From NCBI GenBank assembly GCA_003427395.1, contig BFEA01000463.1, positions 102,573 through 128,352 on the forward strand: 25,780 bases of DNA. The letters run 5' to 3'. This stretch comes from Chara braunii (taxonomy: Eukaryota; Streptophyta; Charophyceae; Charales; Characeae). The notes under the pieces are model-generated. The model had not been told where the DNA came from. It searched no databases and worked only from the letters and a program-made list of their open reading frames with translations. Within the stretch, counting starts at the first letter, position 1. Each line of letters starts with the position of its first letter. This document shows, piece by piece, positions 17,402-25,780 of this stretch. The position numbers and the translations under genes were made by a program.

Positions 17402-17935
17402 TATGGAATTTTCTATGTCCATGGCCATGGGACTGGAGAGATATCCTCCGAAACATGGCATCCAGCCCATTTAATGATTTAAACACCTTCTCACATAATC
17501 TGTTCAAATTTCAAAATATAATGCAGGGCAGTGATGTGGGCCCTATGGTAGAGAAGTTGCACTCAGGAAATGGAAAATGTCAAACTGGATGGACCAGAAT
17601 TCACAGACACCATCAAACAACAGGTACAAGCTGACATCACCTCACAGTGGGAACAAGTGAAAATGCAGATCTCAACTCTCCACGCCACAAATTTAAGGAA
17701 ATCCAACAAAATATTCAACCATTTCAGTGGCAACTGGCTTGGGGGAACAAACGGGGGGAAATTGGGGGTACTGAAATGGAGCGAAATGCAAGAAGGAGAT
17801 TGGAAGAAGGTTCACAGGAAACATCAGCTCTGCTTCCATGAATGGACAACACTCAACCCCACGATTACACTTTGGCTGCCCTCGCCCTTGGACTTCCCAG
17901 ACCCGTTCCCACCTTCCTCAATGAGCCTGGTATAA
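17402..17935 (+). pseudogene. unrecognised degraded coding fragment
   Basis: Two plus-strand frames follow one another. The first (to 17634) gives a passage MASSPFNDLNTFSHNLFKFQ leading to MQGSDVGPMVEKLHSGNGK. The second (17570-17935) gives MENVKLDGPEFTDTIKQQVQ and then an amphipathic Lys/Gln-rich stretch. A third frame around 17700-17840 also reads as helical, charged protein. It resembles a frameshifted gag- or ORF1-like region with coiled-coil character, but I know no family for it. It lies inside the candidate 16814-18313 element. Confidence 0.3.
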
Positions 17936-17969
17936 CAGAACTTCTTTGGGTAAGTAACAAGATGAGGGA

Positions 17970-18079
17970 CAATAGATGGAGCCGCCCGACTGACAAGCCC
18001 TCAATCCTGCCGGTTCTCGTACCACGGCTGAGATAGAGGGATGGCACAAGGAATTTCAAAAAAAAAAAAAAAAAAAAAA
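17970..18079 (+). mobile_element. A-tailed hairpin repeat family, copy e (3' part only)
   Basis: CAATAGATGGAGC-GCCCG, then GGTTCTCGTACCAC and GATAGAGG, ending TTC plus an A-run (18059-18079). It matches the 3' part of copy b (19700-19810) but lacks the hairpin units, a 5' truncation typical of retroposons. Confidence 0.65.
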
Positions 18080-18685
18080 CCAAGACGAGGGAAGTGCTTG
18101 AAGAAACGACAGGACTGAAGGGCAAGGGGGTTGCTGCTTAAGGAAGCATAGTTAAACCAGCAGTACTTGGCCCAGCTATCACGGGGAGACAAAAAAAAAG
18201 GAAAAAAAAATAAAAAATTGCCGCTGTGAAACTCACAAAAAAGAAAAGGAAACAATGCTCTGGCCGTGATTGCAGTTGTATACATTCTTGGAAGTGGTAG
18301 TGTGAGTGTGCCCTCAGTGAGGACATCTCAGCCCCCTGGCCAGGTTGTCAGATTCAAAAAACACACACAAAGAAAAAACAAACACATGGCTGGATACTTT
18401 CCTCTAAGTGTAACCCCTCTGAGGGAAAACAGCTCCAGCAGATCACGGATTCAAATTGTCAGATTCAGGAGAAAAAAAAAAAAACGGGAAACATGGATTC
18501 CGCCGTATCACCGATTCGGCCCTGCCTCGTTGGCAGGGACTCATAACAAACAATAGAGAAATAAGAAAAAGAAAACAGCAAGTTTCAGTATGTGGCCTTC
18601 TTTGCTGGAGGATGCATTATGTAGAGGAAGACTGAGGCATCATTGCAGTACAGAAGCTTTTTTTGTTTTTCATTTTCCTTTCAAG
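18080..18685. other. no recognised gene
   Basis: A-rich stretches at 18190-18250 and 18470-18485 and no supported ORF. The right end of the candidate 16814 element falls here. Confidence 0.4.
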
Positions 18686-18879
18686 CACCAGTACCTCTCC
18701 CGCATGGGAAAATATGGAAAACTGGCAGTTTTCCCAAGCGCCTGAATTTTCGGAGGTCAGGCCCGACGACAACTGCCGTTGATAAATCTGATCGGGCGGC
18801 CGTCGTTTCGTTTCGGCCGCTGCAAAGGTCGGACGCCTACCTGAGGCCCGCTATTTTCCCAGCGGGAAAGGTACTGGTG
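18686..18879. mobile_element. MITE-like element with ~28-bp terminal inverted repeats
   Basis: CACCAGTACCTCTCCCGCAT...GGGAAAATA at the left is matched by the complement of TATTTTCCCAGCGGGAAAGG...TACTGGTG at the right (one indel, one or two mismatches). About 194 bp, non-coding. No clear target-site duplication, so the superfamily is open. Confidence 0.75.
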
Positions 18880-19036
18880 CCGGCAAAAGAAAACAAAGAT
18901 TTATGGGACTCGCAGACCCTGGGTCCCGCCACCGATTTCTTCGGGGACAGACCAGTACATCGTAATTTCCCATCACTGCCATTTTTTCAATTTTATTTTT
19001 TTTCTTGAAAATGTTTGTTTGATTTCAAAGAGTGAG

Positions 19037-19107
19037 TAACTGGGGCCGAGGTCCCCACAATTCCACCCGGAGTGAAAACCTCTGGCAGCATTAGCCAGTT
19101 TCGCTTT
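19037..19107 (-). mobile_element. A-tailed repeat (CCGGGTTGAATTGTG family), copy D
   Basis: The minus strand reads GCGAAACTGGCTAATGCTGC, CAGAGG, then CTCCGGGTGGAATTGTGGGG and ACCTCGGCCCC. A-rich DNA follows on that strand (T-rich at about 18980-19005 on the plus strand). Confidence 0.65.
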
Positions 19108-19238
19108 TTAGGGCACCAATAGGAACCGGAAGTCATCAAATTGAATACCTAAAGCTATGCTTGGCCTACACTAGTATAAAAGGGAAAGGAGTGACACAAT
19201 CTGAATAGCGTCTAAATTAGACGGGACCACTGGACCCA

Positions 19239-19338
19239 GGGCTAGGTCCCACTTTCACGAATTAAGAGCTACTTGACCGTAGATAGCAAAGATCAACGGC
19301 CGAAATCTCCTAATTTGCGCAAGTGGGACCTTGCCCCC
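19239..19338 (-). mobile_element. ~100-bp palindromic MITE-like family, copy 3 (inverted)
   Basis: GGGCTAGGTCCCACTTTCAC at the left, CAAGTGGGACCTTGCCCCC at the right. The interior reads as the complement of copies 1, 2 and 4, so it is inserted in the opposite orientation. Confidence 0.85.
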
Positions 19339-19400
19339 GGAGTCCTCCTGTACTGTAATCTGAAGAGACTGTTCTATTCCCCACAAAATTCTCAGAAATT

Positions 19401-19430
19401 GTCAGTATTCTTCAGTATTCTTCAGTATTC
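19401..19430 (+). repeat. 10-bp tandem repeat, three units
   Basis: CAGTATTCTT repeated three times, just before copy b of the hairpin family. Confidence 0.85.
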
Positions 19431-19589
19431 ATGCTATATTGCAGAGTACAATGGGCGCCAGGAGGATAGTGGGTGGATGGCAGAGGCTAGGGGATGGAGG
19501 GGGACTCCACCGGTGCCCCCCGGGGGTCCCCTCCCCCCCAATGCCCGACCCTGCTGCAGGAATAGGTGTGGAAGAGTTAGAGTGGATAT

Positions 19590-19810
19590 GGGACGCTGGA
19601 CCCGATTTCCAGCACCTTGGCGTCACTCTCATTGATGTACTGTGTGACAAAGATGTATTCATGGGATGCTGGACCCGGTTTCCAGCAGGTGTTGCTCCCC
19701 ACCAATAGATGGAGCGGCCCGCTAGGCAAAGCCTCAATCTCGATGGTTCTCTTACCACCACCAGGATAGAGGTCTTGCACAAGGGCCTTCAAAAAAAAAA
19801 AAAAAAAAAA
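19590..19810 (+). mobile_element. A-tailed hairpin repeat family, copy b (longest)
   Basis: Two hairpin units (19590-19613 and about 19664-19687), then CAGGTGTTGCTCCCCACCAA and TAGATGGAGC, a 3' body with GGTTCTCTTACCACC, and an A-tail of 20 at 19791-19810. It is the best full-length reference for the family in this window. Confidence 0.75.
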
Positions 19811-20049
19811 GAGTAAGGAAGACGGTATTCTTGTCTGAAAGCTTGGATCTTTGGTGAGGGATGGTTTGGCAGGGCTGAGTGGGGACTGAGGATGGGAGGG
19901 TGTAAAGGGAGGAGGGAGCAGTGAGAGGGGAGAAGTGGAGAGATTAGGAGAGATGGGCAGGGGGAGGGAAGTGGAAGAAGCTGGGAGGAGTGTAGGAGGG
20001 CAGTAATTACGAGCCTAATGCGTAGGCCTATGGACGGCCTGATAGCCGA

Positions 20050-20150
20050 GGGCAAGGTCCCACTTGCACGGATTAGGAGATTTTGGCCGTTGATCTTCGC
20101 TATCGACGGTCAATATCGCATAATTCGTGCAACTGGGACCTAGGTCGGGG
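20050..20150 (+). mobile_element. ~100-bp palindromic MITE-like family, copy 4
   Basis: GGGCAAGGTCCCACTTGCAC at the left and CGTGCAACTGGGACCTAGG at the right; the last bases of the right terminus have diverged. The interior is nearly identical to copy 1. Confidence 0.85.
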
Positions 20151-20227
20151 TTGGAGTCTGATGCTCCGAGCTCCCCTACTGAGGTGTCCCCTCTGAAGTT
20201 TACACTGCAGGCCAAACTCCTCCGTCG

Positions 20228-20603
20228 CAGGGTCGAGTTTGTAACTGCAGTCTAGTCATCCACGTCGGAGGGCCAGGCCGTTTTCCCAAAAAAAAAAAGA
20301 AGAAAAGAGAAGAAAAAGAGAAAAGATCGTGGCGCTGAATCTTTCCATGTTCTAGCGAAACATTCACTCTCGTTTTGCACATTTCTAAAGTAGTGGAGGG
20401 AAGAGTCCTTCAGGATTGATAGGGCCTTGCTCCACTACTCTCCAAATGCGCAATTTAAACCAGAGTGAATCTTCCGATAGAACGTGGAAAGATACAGGCC
20501 ATGATCTTTTCTTTTTTTCTTCTCGTTTCTTCTTTTTTTTTTTTGCAAAACGGCCTGGCCCTCCGACGTGGACGACTAGACTGCAGTTACAAACTCTACC
20601 CTG
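20228..20603. mobile_element. foldback element with ~170-bp inverted arms
   Basis: Arms 20228-20398 and 20430-20603 are near-complements throughout, including their internal A-rich/T-rich tracts, with a 31-bp loop. The ends are CAGGGT and ACCCTG, reminiscent of hAT termini, but the adjoining 8 bp do not match, so the superfamily is unproven. A transcript would fold into a hairpin of about 170 bp. Pieces of the arm recur nearby (about 21055-21085, 21273-21345 and 21728-21750). Confidence 0.85.
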
Positions 20604-20674
20604 GGGCCTGGACCCACTAGAGAAGTATTCTACCACTCAGTTCAGGATTTCAATCAGGTGTTTTTTTTTTCCGT

Positions 20675-20692
20675 TGATTGATTGATTGATTA

Positions 20693-20737
<45 letters not shown>

Positions 20738-20748
20738 GTGAGTGAGTG
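20675..20748 (+). repeat. (TTGA)n microsatellite
   Basis: About 18 units of GATT/TTGA, ending in GAGT. Confidence 0.95.
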
Positions 20749-20793
20749 GTGGGGGAGGGGTCACCCCACCTTCCCGCCACCCACCACGTGCGT

Positions 20794-20796
<3 letters not shown>

Positions 20797-20843
<47 letters not shown>
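20797..20843 (+). repeat. (CA)n microsatellite
   Basis: An uninterrupted CA run of about 47 bp. Confidence 0.95.
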
Positions 20844-20846
<3 letters not shown>

Positions 20847-21180
20847 AAAATCCCGCTGCGCGGGTGGCCAAAGGCGCCTCACACAGTATTTTCCAAAAAA
20901 CCATAAAATTGCGTCACACATCTTAGAATACTTCCCTAGTGGGTCCAGGCCCCTGCGAAAGCCACGCGCCGGAGGAGTTTGGCCAGCAGTGTGAACTTCT
21001 GAGGGACTGGACTGCAAAACGGCAGTTTGAAATGTATTTAGAAACTCAAACCATGACCATGGAAAGATACAGGGCCACTATTTTTGTCTTTTGTGCAACG
21101 GGGATAAAAGGGGCCCAACGGTATACACGGGCTGATAACAATGCAGAGGCCCTAGGGGATACAAGTGCTGACAGCAACAC

Positions 21181-21251
21181 TCTTTCTTTTCTTTTTTTTT
21201 CCTCTTTTTTTCTTCCTTCTCAAATTTCCCGATTTATGCGTGTCATCCTTG
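21181..21251 (-). pseudogene. third U6 snRNA 3' fragment with A-rich tail
   Basis: The minus strand reads CAAGGATGACACGCATAAATCGGGAAATTT, the last ~30 nt of U6, and then an A-rich tract (T-rich at 21181-21220 on the plus strand). It is more truncated than the 8159 copy but joined to its tail in the same way. Confidence 0.8.
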
Positions 21252-21483
21252 ACATGCACGAAAGACAAAACTCATGGCGCTGTATCTTCCCATGTTCAAG
21301 CGGAAGATTCACTCTCGTTTTGCACATGGAAGGATAGAGGGCCATGATTTTCGCCTTTTGTGCATGTCCGAATTTTGCCTATTTTGAAGCTTCTGTAGTG
21401 ATTTTCTCAGTACAAATTCTTCTTAGCCCCGGAATCTTAAGCGTCCAAAATTCTTTCAAAATTTCTATGTAAAAATTTCCATA

Positions 21484-21556
21484 TGGGACGCTGGGCCCGG
21501 TTCCCAGCAGGTGCTGCTCCCCACGAATAGATTGGAGCCTTTTTCCCAAAAAAAAA
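21484..21556 (+). mobile_element. A-tailed hairpin repeat family, copy c
   Basis: A single hairpin unit GGGACGCTGGGCCCGGTTCC-CAGC, then AGGTGCTGCTCCCCACGAAT and AGATTGGAGCC, with an A-run at 21548-21556. The stem closes with G-C where copies a and b have A-T. Confidence 0.7.
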
Positions 21557-21770
21557 GAAAAAAGAGTAGTGGAGCAANNCCCTCTGTCTTTTTTTTTTTT
21601 TTTTTTTTTTTTAGTATCTCGGTCCTGTCGCGTGGCTGGGCCATGGCCAAGATGTCTAGTCCACGTGCAAGATTACAAACCAAAAACGGAAAAACAGAGC
21701 ATCTCGCTGCGTGGCTGGACCGGACTGCAGTTGCAAACTCCGCCTTGCAACCTTTCTGCATGTCAATGAG

Positions 21771-21905
21771 TGATGTTCCTCGGATGAGGTAAGATTGAAA
21801 TGGAGTGGGGGTGCGTGATGTTCCTCGGATGAGGTAAGATTGAAATGGAGTGGGGGTGCGTGATGTTCCTCGGATGAGGTAAGATTGAAATGGAGTGGGG
21901 GTGCG
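21771..21905 (+). repeat. 45-bp minisatellite, three perfect units
   Basis: The units at 21771-21815, 21816-21860 and 21861-21905 are identical as far as I can read, starting TGATGTTCCTCGGATGAGGT. Since 45 is a multiple of three, a reverse-strand ORF shows a repeated 15-residue peptide; I regard that as incidental. Confidence 0.95.
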
Positions 21906-21988
21906 CCAGGAGATATATGGAGAGGAGTGGTGGGATGGGAGTCTTGTGAGTAAAAAAAAAAAAAAAAAAAAAAGAGTTTCAACTGCAT

Positions 21989-22798
21989 TTGAAACTTAGG
22001 ACAGTTCTGGATTCCAAAAAGGCGGTTGGGAATGCATTGACAAACTGCTCTCGTGACTGCGCCCTAATTACCCCTCTCCTCCCCCACCCCCCCAAAAAAT
22101 AAATAAATAAAATAATCAAAAAAAAAAAGGAATTTGCGGTTACCTTCGGAGGTTCTGACAAAAGGGTTCACAAATAAGTAGTTTGTGAAAGGGTTGGCTA
22201 TGAGATGGGTATAGGAGCTGGAGGGACTAGTAGAGAGGACGCTGATAAAGTCAAGCTCGGTTAACGACTAGTACTGAGCCTGTCTCCTGATTAGTAGGTA
22301 GGATAGGTAGGATAGATGGGGATGTACTGTACATTTATAGGAGGGAGGTGGGCCCTCTATGCCTCACCAAGGGGGGATCAGCCAGGGATCTGCGAAGTCA
22401 ATGGCTTGGGGACAAAACTGCCTAGGGCCCATGATACATCCAGTTGGAGGTTGGATCTGTGGGGACAGAATCCGATCTCTAGTGACAAGCATGTAGGTGT
22501 GGAAGGGACACTACTTGCGATAGGACTTGGGGTTCTAAGCCCTTCGAGGTCTCCGTCTCGAGGTCCACAGGGCCAAGTGGGTCATTCCGAACTTCAAGTG
22601 ACTGAACCCCAGAGAGTACTTCCGCGCCTGATACCCTGCCTCCACAACAACCTGGGCGTTTTAAAAGAGAAAGAAAAAGAAAAAACAAACCAACTGGGTG
22701 TGACTACCCCTCCACACTATTTTTTGGGGATCATGCAGATTTGGTACTGCAATGTGAGCATGCCCTTAGTTAGTTGAGGGACTGACCCCGGATGAGAA
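21989..22798. other. no recognised gene
   Basis: A plus-strand frame at 22316-22777 is open but has no recognisable motif and low-complexity Lys/Glu near its end. AATGTGAGCATGCCC at 22751-22765, followed by TTA, resembles an end of the 16814-type element. Confidence 0.4.
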
Positions 22799-22801
22799 TA
22801 A

Positions 22802-22969
22802 GGGTCTCACCGCACCGCACACGACACGAAAACGAAACAAGTGCATCTCCCCATGAAAGGTGGCAAAATACCCTCGTTACTATTTATAGAAAACCGACGA
22901 ACCTGGCCATTTTCTGCAGTAAGATGCACTCGTCTCGTTTTTCGTTTCCTGTCCCGTGGCGTGACGCCC
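22802..22969. mobile_element. Tourist-like (PIF/Harbinger) MITE, copy 2
   Basis: 168 bp, flanked by TAA at 22799-22801 and 22970-22972. Ends GGGTCTCACC and GGCGTGACGCCC. The interior shares CTCGTTACTATTTATAG and CTGGCCATTTTCTGC with copy 1 (14467-14634). Confidence 0.9.
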
Positions 22970-23037
22970 TAAGGAGCACAATTTTTGCCGGACTAGCGGC
23001 CTGGGCTTTGCTGGGCCTTTCGTTTTTATGGAACAAT

Positions 23038-23091
23038 GCTCCAATCTATTCGTGGGGAGCAACACATGCTGGGAACCGGGCCCAGCGTCCC
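23038..23091 (-). mobile_element. A-tailed hairpin repeat family, copy d
   Basis: On the minus strand: GGGACGCTGGGCCCGGTTCC-CAGCATGTGTTGCTCCCCACG and AATAGATTGGAGC. It is closest to copy c. The sequence after it on that strand has only a short A-run (ATAAAAACG). Confidence 0.7.
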
Positions 23092-24386
23092 ATTTGAAAC
23101 CATATTTGAGAACATATACAAAACAAAATGAGATACCAGGGCCAAGAGCCTTGCTCAGCGTTTCTTTTTTTTTTTTTTTTTTTTGTAGAGGCTGGCTACT
23201 AGGCATATGACAGGCCTGCCAGCGCCTGACCATTTGATCATCCCGATCTATTGACTAACGGGTCCCCTATGAGACACCCTCCCACCCTTACTCGTCATCA
23301 CGATCCCCGGCGCATCCCTACTCCCAAGGTCCTACCTGAGTATACCCAGGATCATCACCCATTCTAGTGATCTTTTGACCGGACAGCGGTTATACGCATC
23401 AGGGCTAAGCAGGTTCTCACCTTTCTCCCCAGCCCTGATTGAAGCCCTATAGAATGAGCCACGTCGTACCAGGCACTTTGAGCGCTAGGGGTAAGCATGC
23501 CACTATAAGCCCCATAGACGAACCCAAGTTTTTGGGCACTGGGCCCTATTATAAAAAAAAAAAAAAAAAGTTTTTCCTGGTTTTATAGAGAGATCCTAGC
23601 GTTATAGTCATCAGATCCCTCTGGTTATTCTTTGAATTCTTGTGGAGGTTTTTCGAACCTAGAGCATCTCCAGTTTTCCGTCCTCAGTAGACTTACGGCC
23701 ACCATCTGCTCCCCATACCGCTATCATCAACTGGACGTCTAGGCATTCTATTAGCACCCGCCAGAGTAACCCCAGTTTCTGTCCTGAGCGGCTTTTGCTC
23801 AACCTAAGAGCTGCGGCGAGCTTTGTGAGGGACACAGGCCCTTGTTCGACACCACTTGAAAATACTTGAGTTTCAAGGGCGCCCTTGGGCAGGGGAGGTG
23901 ATTAATTTCCCCTAACTCGTTTTTTCGTTCCATTACCCCTTGGGAAAACACTTGGAAATCGCGCACTTCCGTGTCAATTGCTGACGTCGCGCCTTTCGGA
24001 CCCCTCGGGCGTGGCTTGGAATGTCCGGCCAGCAGCAGTGCTGGACGGAATGTTGTCAGGCCGTTTTGGGCCCATGGGACAAGTCGGGTCTGGATTTCAG
24101 CTCGACGGCGCAGGCCACCCGTCCCTACTTCCTCTCCCCAGGACGCCCGCCCGAATGCCTCTCCGACTCCGCTCCATTTGAAATTCAAAACCGGTCTCGT
24201 GTTCAGCGGCCGCCGCCACCGCGAAGCAAAAAAACAAGCGTGCCCCATATCCTACATAACAGCTGCGGTCGTGGTGTCCATGCCCTTGTGGAGTGAGCGA
24301 CGGTAGGACGGCCATCGTTGTGAGCGACGACAACCGCAACATGTGGCGCACGGGAGCGGAGACACAGCAGTCGGTGTTCGTCAACA
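23092..24386. other. no recognised gene; presumed 5' flank of the Harbinger element
   Basis: It contains a T-run (23164-23184), an A-run (23553-23569) and no supported coding region. The left terminus of the transposon must lie here if it survives; I could not identify a terminal inverted repeat that pairs with the right side. Confidence 0.4.
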
Positions 24387-25531
24387 ATGGAGCACACGGG
24401 GGCGGAGGGACGGGAGGGAAGGGAACTGACAGTCCAGGAGAAGAGTTTGTTGGCGGCATCATTGGTCGCGGTGTGCCGCCATCTTCAGACGGTGAACAGT
24501 GTGCGGCAGGGTTTTGCCAGACAGAAGGTGAGTAGGGAGGCGGCCATTGGGCAGGCGCTGTTGGATGTGCATTCCTCACCGGGTGTTTGGGACGCGTCAT
24601 TCCTCCTCAGCAATGCCATCACCACAGGGGTGCTGCCGAGAGAGACTCCGCGATGGTGGGTGAAGCGCAGGACAGGCGGCACATGGAGTGACCTCGTCAT
24701 CTCAGACGATCCGACAGCGGACTATTATCATGACAAGCTGCGCATGTCGAGGACCATCTTCAATGACATCGTCACCGCCTGCGCTCCTTTCCTTCAACGT
24801 CAACTAACCCACTACCGCGGGCCGCTCCAGCCGGACCACATAGTCGCGTACGCGCTGTATAGGTGGGCGACGACTGAGACTTACGAGAACAGCACGTCAG
24901 CGTTCGACATTGGAAGGGCGACTGGCATCAACGTGGTGAGGGACTTGACAAGCCCCATTTGGCAGCCTACCCGGACAAGATCGCCATGCCGACAGGCAGA
25001 TGTCTTCTCCGAATTCTGCGCGCTTTTGCGGGAAAGGGCTTCCCCAATTGCATGGGTGCAATCGATTGCATGCACATTTATGTCGATAAACCTGCAAACG
25101 CGCCATCCGAGAACTACTTCGATCGCAAACAGCAATTCTCTGTGGTGGCGCAGGTTGTCGTGGACTTGGATATGCGCGTGCTGGACGTCTTCGCCGGTTA
25201 CCCCGGGAGCGTCCACGATGCGCGCGTTTTGCGGAACTCGTCTCTCTTCGAACGTGCCGAAGCAGGGGACATTTTCAACGCTGACGTGGTCTCCCTGCCA
25301 GGTGGTGTCACAACTACAGGTTGCCTGTTTGGGGACAACGGTTACGCTCCGCGTACGTGGATTGTAGTTCCTTACGGGGGCTTGAACCAGACCGGGGATG
25401 TCGCCCTATTCGACACAAGGCAGAAGACGACGAGAGGGGTGGTGGAGGGCAGTGCCGTACCCCCGTTCACCGTTCACCGGGGTTGTGAACGGGGGCCGGC
25501 CACTGTTCACGAAAAATGTGAACGCCGGTAG
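24387..25531 (+). pseudogene. PIF/Harbinger transposase (HARBI1/ALP1-like, DDE_Tnp_4), frameshifted and 3'-truncated
   Basis: The first frame (ATG 24387) runs through RWWVKRRTGGTWSDLVISDD, a conserved N-terminal segment YYHDKLRMSRTIFNDIV, THYRGPLQPDHIVAYALYRW and the helix-turn-helix-like FDIGRATGINVVRDL. At about 24945-24962 the reading shifts by one base. The second frame continues YPDKIAMPTGR, GFPNCMGAIDCMHIYVDKPA, then VLDVFAGYPGSVHDARV and LFGDNGYAPRTWIVVPYGG. The DDE acids are D at 25064 (AIDC), D at 25334 (GDNGY) and E at 25445 (GVVE). Just after that E the family sequence (normally ERAFGRLK) stops and GTTCAC-rich DNA begins, adding a foreign tail to the stop at 25531. Such transposases cut at TWA sites, usually with a separate Myb-like partner, which is not seen here. 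The single-base break could also be a sequencing error, but the lost C-terminus argues for a dead copy. Confidence 0.9.
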
Positions 25532-25546
25532 TTCACGGAGTACTTT
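25454..25546. repeat. cluster of six GTTCAC/GTGAAC motifs forming hairpins
   Basis: GTTCAC starts at 25465, 25472, 25505 and 25531; GTGAAC starts at 25485 and 25518. CCCCCGTTCAC (25460-25470) and GTGAACGGGGG (25485-25495) are an exact 11-bp inverted pair. A second pair is 25505-25510 with 25518-25523. GTAC lies at both edges (25457 and 25540). It begins right where the transposase homology ends. Confidence 0.8.
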
Positions 25547-25780
25547 TTTTTTTATAGACGTGTGGGGACTGTAAAGGGGCACCTGCCCATTTTTTTTATT
25601 TTTTTTTCGATCGGAATTTATTATTTATTTATTTTTGAAAAAACAAAAAAAAAGGCCTACTACGGCCGTGAGATTTTCAGATCGGGTGGCAACGAGCCAC
25701 GTTGAGTGGAGGAGGGCTCAGGAGACTGTGAGCCGTTGCGCGAGAGAGAGACTGAGACTCTCAGCCGTTGCGCGCGCGCG
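25547..25780. other. T-rich and GA-rich flank, no gene
   Basis: T-runs at 25544-25552 and 25591-25609, an A/T-rich stretch to about 25653, and GAGCCGTTGCGCGAGAGA repeated in part near the window end (AGCCGTTGCGCG at 25731 and 25762). The window stops before any further feature can be defined. Confidence 0.5.

Larger units (their letters stand above)
16814..18313. mobile_element. candidate 1.5-kb element with perfect 15-bp inverted termini
   Basis: GGGCACACTCACACT at 16814-16828 has its exact complement at 18299-18313. The flanks are TTA on the left and TCA on the right, one base short of a Harbinger-type TTA duplication. Similar ends occur singly at 12198-12211 and 22751-22765. The interior holds a near-duplicate (GGATAA...AGTGAGCATTACAT at about 16970 and 17060), a 70-bp poly-C and degraded ORFs. 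The pairing of the two ends is inference; they could belong to different copies. Confidence 0.45.
20178..21010. repeat. outer inverted repeat interrupted by the foldback element
   Basis: GGAGGAGTTTGGCC-GCAGTGT and CCTGGACCCACTAG-GAAGTATTC form one unit at 20928-21010. The same two pieces appear in inverse orientation at about 20185-20227 and 20602-20630, there separated by the whole 20228-20603 foldback. The centre (20640-20927) is filled with simple repeats. Confidence 0.75.

Noticed and set aside
17105-17634. Poly-Pro and poly-Gly ORFs over the 70-bp C run
   Set aside because: Homopolymer products crossing an N; reading frames through the run have no meaning.
20228-20603. hAT transposon with 8-bp duplication
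   Set aside because: The ends CAGGGT/ACCCTG fit, but the adjacent 8-bp sequences differ, so the superfamily is left open.
21656-21988. Minus-strand ORF with three 15-residue repeats (HFNLTSSEEHH)
   Set aside because: It follows from a 45-bp minisatellite being a multiple of three; the ends are A-run and unrelated repeat sequence, with no start context or domain.
1-25780. CRISPR array, rRNA genes or LTR retrotransposon with paired long terminal repeats
   Set aside because: No regularly spaced repeat-spacer pattern, no rRNA core sequence, and no pair of long direct repeats with TG...CA ends were seen.

Overview
The window looks like nuclear DNA of a green-lineage eukaryote, most likely a streptophyte alga. 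A charophyte such as Chara is my best guess, but that is inference. The signs are an intronless GT34 glycosyltransferase with the plant xyloglucan-xylosyltransferase signature, an exon of a plant-like ATG4 protease ending in a canonical splice donor, plant-type U2 and U6 snRNA fragments, and very TE- and microsatellite-rich intergenic DNA. Nothing suggests a bacterial genome: there are no operons, and nearly all long ORFs lie in repeats.

Layout. 1-4.35 kb: remains of a LINE on the minus strand, with ORF1 carrying a zinc knuckle, then an endonuclease start, a large internal deletion that removes the reverse transcriptase, and the region downstream of it; all are frameshifted. 4.8-5.7 kb: an unrecognised plus-strand ORF running into a Thr/Asn-coding (AAC)n tract with an in-frame 105-bp duplication. 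6-9 kb: small structured repeats, including a 35-bp-arm hairpin, two copies of a ~100-bp palindromic family and two U6 snRNA fragments. 9.3-10.4 kb: the intact GT34 gene. 11-12 kb: an inverted repeat and a tRNA-derived SINE with intact box A/B, A-tail and 14-bp target-site duplications. 12.5-14 kb: simple repeats, a sequencing-library adapter with a 100-bp duplication beside it, then a LINE ORF2 C-terminus. 14-15.4 kb: A-tailed repeats, a 168-bp Tourist-like MITE and a U2 snRNA fragment. 15.55-15.8 kb: the ATG4 exon on the minus strand. 16-23 kb: non-coding, packed with foldback elements, MITEs, A-tailed repeats and satellites. 24.4-25.5 kb: a PIF/Harbinger transposase with one frameshift, cut just after its third catalytic acidic residue.

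Only two loci look like host genes: GT34 (Golgi cell-wall polysaccharide synthesis) and ATG4 (autophagy). They do not form a pathway. The rest is a TE graveyard in which several small families can be defined from this window alone. Two 168-bp MITEs with TTA/TAA duplications could have been mobilised by a Harbinger transposase like the one at the right end. A five-copy A-tailed family keeps a hairpin with a compensatory base-pair change. The adapter at 12864-12901 means the join of the left and right halves should not be trusted without checking.
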